Assembly (NCBI GenBank): GCA_002694035.1
Contig: NZKY01000036.1
Span: 1 to 36,950 of the forward strand
DNA length: 36,950 nucleotides
Reading direction: 5' to 3'
Source: Opitutia bacterium
Lineage (GTDB): Bacteria; Verrucomicrobiota; Verrucomicrobiia; Opitutales; Seribacteraceae
Below, one piece after another: positions 34,415-36,950 of this stretch. Position 1 is the first letter of the stretch; each line of letters starts with the position of its first letter. The translations under genes were made by a program, and so were the position numbers. The notes under the pieces were generated by a model, which searched no databases, was not told where the DNA came from, and saw only the letters and a program-made list of their open reading frames with translations.

Positions 34415-35524
34415 TTAATTAATTGGTTTGGCCAAAAGTCTCCTCGCCTTCAATCTGTGAAAATAGTATGCATGAGTTTTATAAACCTGTGCCAATATTT
34501 CAGCAACAACCTGGTAAAAATCAAGAGGTATAGCCTCTCCAACTCTCCCGAGAGCAAATAAAGCCCTAGCCACTGGTTTGTTCTCAATGGTAGGTACTTC
34601 GTACTCTGCAGCTAAAATTTTTATCCTTCTGGCCAATAGATTTTCTCCTTTCGCGACAACCACTGGAGCAAGATCCATGCCTTTTTCATATTTCAATGCA
34701 ACAGCATAATGCGTCGGATTGGTCACAACAACATCTGCGGTACCCACATCGGCCAAATTTTGACCTGAAAGAAGTTCGAGAGCTTTCTTTCGTTGAGCTG
34801 ATTTTACCTCAGGAGAAACTTCCTTGCTCTTATTTTCTTCTTTGACTTCTTCTTTGGTCATTTTCATTTCATCATCATTTTCCTTCTTTTTTATTAAATA
34901 ATTAATAATCGCTATGATTAGAAGCATCAGGACTAGAATTGCGAACATGACCACAAACAATTCATAAATAAAGATTGGTATGTGCTGAATCGGTACAGGA
35001 GCATAAAAAATTGGATCATCCAAAAAGAGGGCTAAAGTTAGCCAAACCACAATTCCAATAAATGTGAATTTCAAGAAATCTATCATGAATGTTTTAAGTC
35101 CTTTAATGCCAAAAATTCTTTTAATTCCACTTATTGGGTTTAACTTATTAAATTTAGGTTCTGCAGCTTTTGGGGTTAATCTAAAGCCTGTTTGTAATCC
35201 TTCTGCAACGAAAGCAGCAACAAAAGTTAAAGCTAACATCGGAAAAACAACCCAACCTAACATCTTAAAAGAATTGACCAACAAACTAGCAATTCCTTCC
35301 TGTGTTGCAGTTACTTTGTGAAGGTTTTCAAATAAAGACTTAGTAAATACCATTACCTCTTTTGCCTTAGTTGCAGCGTAAAAAAGAATGACGATCAAAC
35401 CGGCCAATAGCGTGAGCGTCATTCCTATTTCAGGAGCCTTTGCAAATTGCCCTCTTGACCTTGCCTCGCTTAACTTCTTAGCAGTTGGCGGTTCTGTCTT
35501 TGAACTTTTATCTACATCAGACAC
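34415..35524 (-). CDS. flhB: Flagellar export gate protein FlhB
   Basis: 369 aa. N-terminal KTEPPTAKKLSEARSRGQFAK (9-29), four membrane helices, then a cytoplasmic domain containing the autocleavage motif NPTH (269-272) in VVTNPTHYAVAL. FlhB cleaves itself there and switches export from hook to filament substrates. Start is GTG at 35524, three bases after the fliR stop, which fits the conserved N-terminus. A highly charged stretch (about 213-246) links the membrane and cytoplasmic parts. Confidence 0.97.
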   Translation of the reverse strand: MSDVDKSSKTEPPTAKKLSEARSRGQFAKAPEIGMTLTLLAGLIVILFYAATKAKEVMVFTKSLFENLHKVTATQEGIASLLVNSFKMLGWVVFPMLALTFVAAFVAEGLQTGFRLTPKAAEPKFNKLNPISGIKRIFGIKGLKTFMIDFLKFTFIGIVVWLTLALFLDDPIFYAPVPIQHIPIFIYELFVVMFAILVLMLLIIAIINYLIKKKENDDEMKMTKEEVKEENKSKEVSPEVKSAQRKKALELLSGQNLADVGTADVVVTNPTHYAVALKYEKGMDLAPVVVAKGENLLARRIKILAAEYEVPTIENKPVARALFALGRVGEAIPLDFYQVVAEILAQVYKTHAYYFHRLKARRLLAKPIN

Positions 35525-35527
35525 CGA

Positions 35528-36292
35528 CTAGCCAGGTTGAATAATATCAAGCATAACTTCTACCGACCTTCGACTACCGTCAATAATGTATGAGGTTATC
35601 AACAGGATTGAAGAAACTAACAAAACAAGACCTGATAAAATGCGAATAGCAAAACTTGTCATAAAGACATTCATTTTTGGAACTGCTTTACCTAGAACAG
35701 CAAAAGAAACATTAATCAAAAAGTTTAAGGCAATAAAAGGAGCTGCAATTAAGGTTCCTAAAATGAATACTTGCCTTACCTCCTCAACGAATTCTAGTGT
35801 AGGATTAACAGTAAGGAAGAATGATCCAATAGGAAGAATTTCAAAACTCATAACAAACGCCTTGAGGACATCATAGTGAATCCCCTGAACGAAAAAAACC
35901 AAAAGGCTGAAATAATATAAAAGTGTAGTGATAGTAGAATCTGATGAACCAAGGAGGGGATTTACACTGTTACTTGCCATAAGCCCAATTTCATAAGAAA
36001 TTAGATGACCAGCTAATTCCACAGCAAAAAACACCATTCTAACTACCATTGCAAGAAGCAGCCCAATACAAATTTCATTAATTGACAAAATAATGGCTCC
36101 AGCAAAATGATCAGCTATTTCAAGATTAGCAGGTACCAATGGATTTATAATTAGCGACAGAATCAAACCAAAAGCAGTCCTAATTTTCACAGGTATCATT
36201 TTCCCTGCGAAAAGCGGAATTCCCATAAAAAAAGCACCTGTCCTTAAAAAAACAAGAACCCAAACAACGATCTGACCGGCCTCTATTGTCAC
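35528..36292 (-). CDS. fliR: Flagellar export gate protein FliR
   Basis: 254 aa, normal length, about six hydrophobic segments. The beginning VVWVLVFLRTGAFFMGIPLFAG is typical of FliR, as are LGSSDSTITTLLYYFSLLVFF and ALNFLINVSFAVLGKAVPKMN. It forms the core export gate with FliP and FliQ. The start is GTG at 36292, overlapping the fliQ stop (GTGA), so translation is coupled. Confidence 0.95.
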   Translation of the reverse strand: MTIEAGQIVVWVLVFLRTGAFFMGIPLFAGKMIPVKIRTAFGLILSLIINPLVPANLEIADHFAGAIILSINEICIGLLLAMVVRMVFFAVELAGHLISYEIGLMASNSVNPLLGSSDSTITTLLYYFSLLVFFVQGIHYDVLKAFVMSFEILPIGSFFLTVNPTLEFVEEVRQVFILGTLIAAPFIALNFLINVSFAVLGKAVPKMNVFMTSFAIRILSGLVLLVSSILLITSYIIDGSRRSVEVMLDIIQPG

Positions 36293-36558
36293 TGGGCCAT
36301 TGTAGGAATCATATTAATCATCGAAATACAAAATTCAGTCAAAGTTTTTAAAATAAAATTAGCAGAAAGAACAATAGCCAAGGATACGCAGACCAACTTG
36401 GGTACGAAAGTAAGAGTTTGTTCCTGTAAACTTGTAATGGACTGAATAAAACTAACTAACAATCCAACAACAGTAGCAGTTCCGAGGATTGGAATGGCAA
36501 TGATCAAACCAGTTTGGAGCAGATTCCTCATAATATCGACTGCCATTTCCATTGTCAT
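36289..36558 (-). CDS. fliQ: Flagellar export gate protein FliQ
   Basis: 89 aa, exactly the usual size, with two membrane helices. The family signature GLLVSFIQSITSLQEQTLTFVPKL (in parts about 47-70) is clear. Component of the FliPQR gate. fliP precedes it by 14 bases and fliR starts within its stop codon. Confidence 0.97.
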   Translation of the reverse strand: MTMEMAVDIMRNLLQTGLIIAIPILGTATVVGLLVSFIQSITSLQEQTLTFVPKLVCVSLAIVLSANFILKTLTEFCISMINMIPTMAQ

Positions 36559-36572
36559 AAATAAACGCTCCC

Positions 36573-36950
36573 TTAGGCAATATTAAAGCTGTTAACAAGA
36601 GATTGAATTACCAAATACCAACCATCTACTAGAACAAATAAAAGTAGTTTAAAAGGCATGGAAATTACAACAGGAGGCATCATCATCATACCCATTGACA
36701 TCAATGTTGAAGCGACAATAAAATCAACAATAATAAAAGGTATAAAAATTAAAAAACCCATTTGGAAAGCCGTACGAAGCTCACTCAGCACAAAAGATGG
36801 AACCACAATACTTAATGGTAATGCATCGCGAGTCATCGCACCCTGCCTAGAAATTTCGAGAAAGAATTGCACATCTTGCTGTCGAGTCTGGTTCATCATA
36901 AAATCCTTCATATGAGCAGTTGCAACCATTAATGCATCACTTGATTTCAT
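36573..36950 (-). CDS. fliP: Flagellar export gate protein FliP (5' end beyond the window)
   Basis: The C-terminal 125 residues of FliP, which usually has about 220-250. The conserved tail is unmistakable: FMMNQTRQQDVQFF, LPLSIVVPSFVLSELRTAFQ, MGFLIFIPFIIVDFIVASTL, MSMGMMMMPPVVISMPFKLL and FVLVDGWYLVIQSL. The methionine at the window edge is internal, not a start, because the first half of the protein is missing. FliP forms the pore ring of the export gate with FliQ and FliR. Confidence 0.96.
   Translation of the reverse strand: MKSSDALMVATAHMKDFMMNQTRQQDVQFFLEISRQGAMTRDALPLSIVVPSFVLSELRTAFQMGFLIFIPFIIVDFIVASTLMSMGMMMMPPVVISMPFKLLLFVLVDGWYLVIQSLVNSFNIA

Overview
The window looks like a chromosomal segment of an AT-rich, motile, diderm (Gram-negative) bacterium. 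FlgH and FlgI (L and P rings) imply an outer membrane. The FliW/CsrA pair, poor Shine-Dalgarno signals and Maf-type glycosyltransferase would fit a marine member of the Verrucomicrobiota/Opitutae or a related PVC lineage, but this placement is a guess from style and not a phylogenetic result. Coding density is very high, no intergenic gap exceeds about 110 bases, and every gene but one is on the minus strand. No tRNA, rRNA, CRISPR array, transposase or phage gene was seen.

Reading the minus strand from right to left, 36950 to about 14500 is one long motility cluster. It begins with the flagellar export gate and its partners (fliP partial, fliQ, fliR, flhB, flhA). These are followed by flhF, a small membrane protein in the place where flhG usually sits, sigma-28 (fliA), the stator (motA, motB) and a small unknown protein. 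Next come rod, ring and junction genes (flgF, flgG, flgA, flgH, flgI, flgJ, flgN, flgK, flgL), then fliW and csrA. Flagellin, hook (flgE), cap and basal switch genes are not in the window.

From 14470 to 6448 lies a glycan/accessory block: a DUF1015 protein, then a translationally coupled trio (GT28-type glycosyltransferase, SCP2-like unknown protein, class III aminotransferase), then a plus-strand Maf/DUF115 glycosyltransferase whose stop codon shares a CTAG with the converging aminotransferase, and divergently pseB and pseI. PseB, PseI and Maf suggest modification of flagellin with a nonulosonic acid of the pseudaminate type, but the remaining pathway genes are not here.

From 6355 to 1 are dprA (DNA uptake/recombination), a GntP-family permease and a thiamine operon (thiC, thiS, a TenI/ThiE-like gene, thiE, and the first codons of another gene, probably thiG). 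A convincing TPP riboswitch precedes thiC.

The most unusual content is in flgL (1396 aa) and flgK (1095 aa). Both are far larger than usual because of central insertions. The insertions carry degenerate repeats with a pattern resembling small chitin-binding (CBM5/12) modules, shared between the two proteins. A second notable point is an FlhF whose GTPase motifs are strongly altered, combined with the absence of an adjacent flhG.
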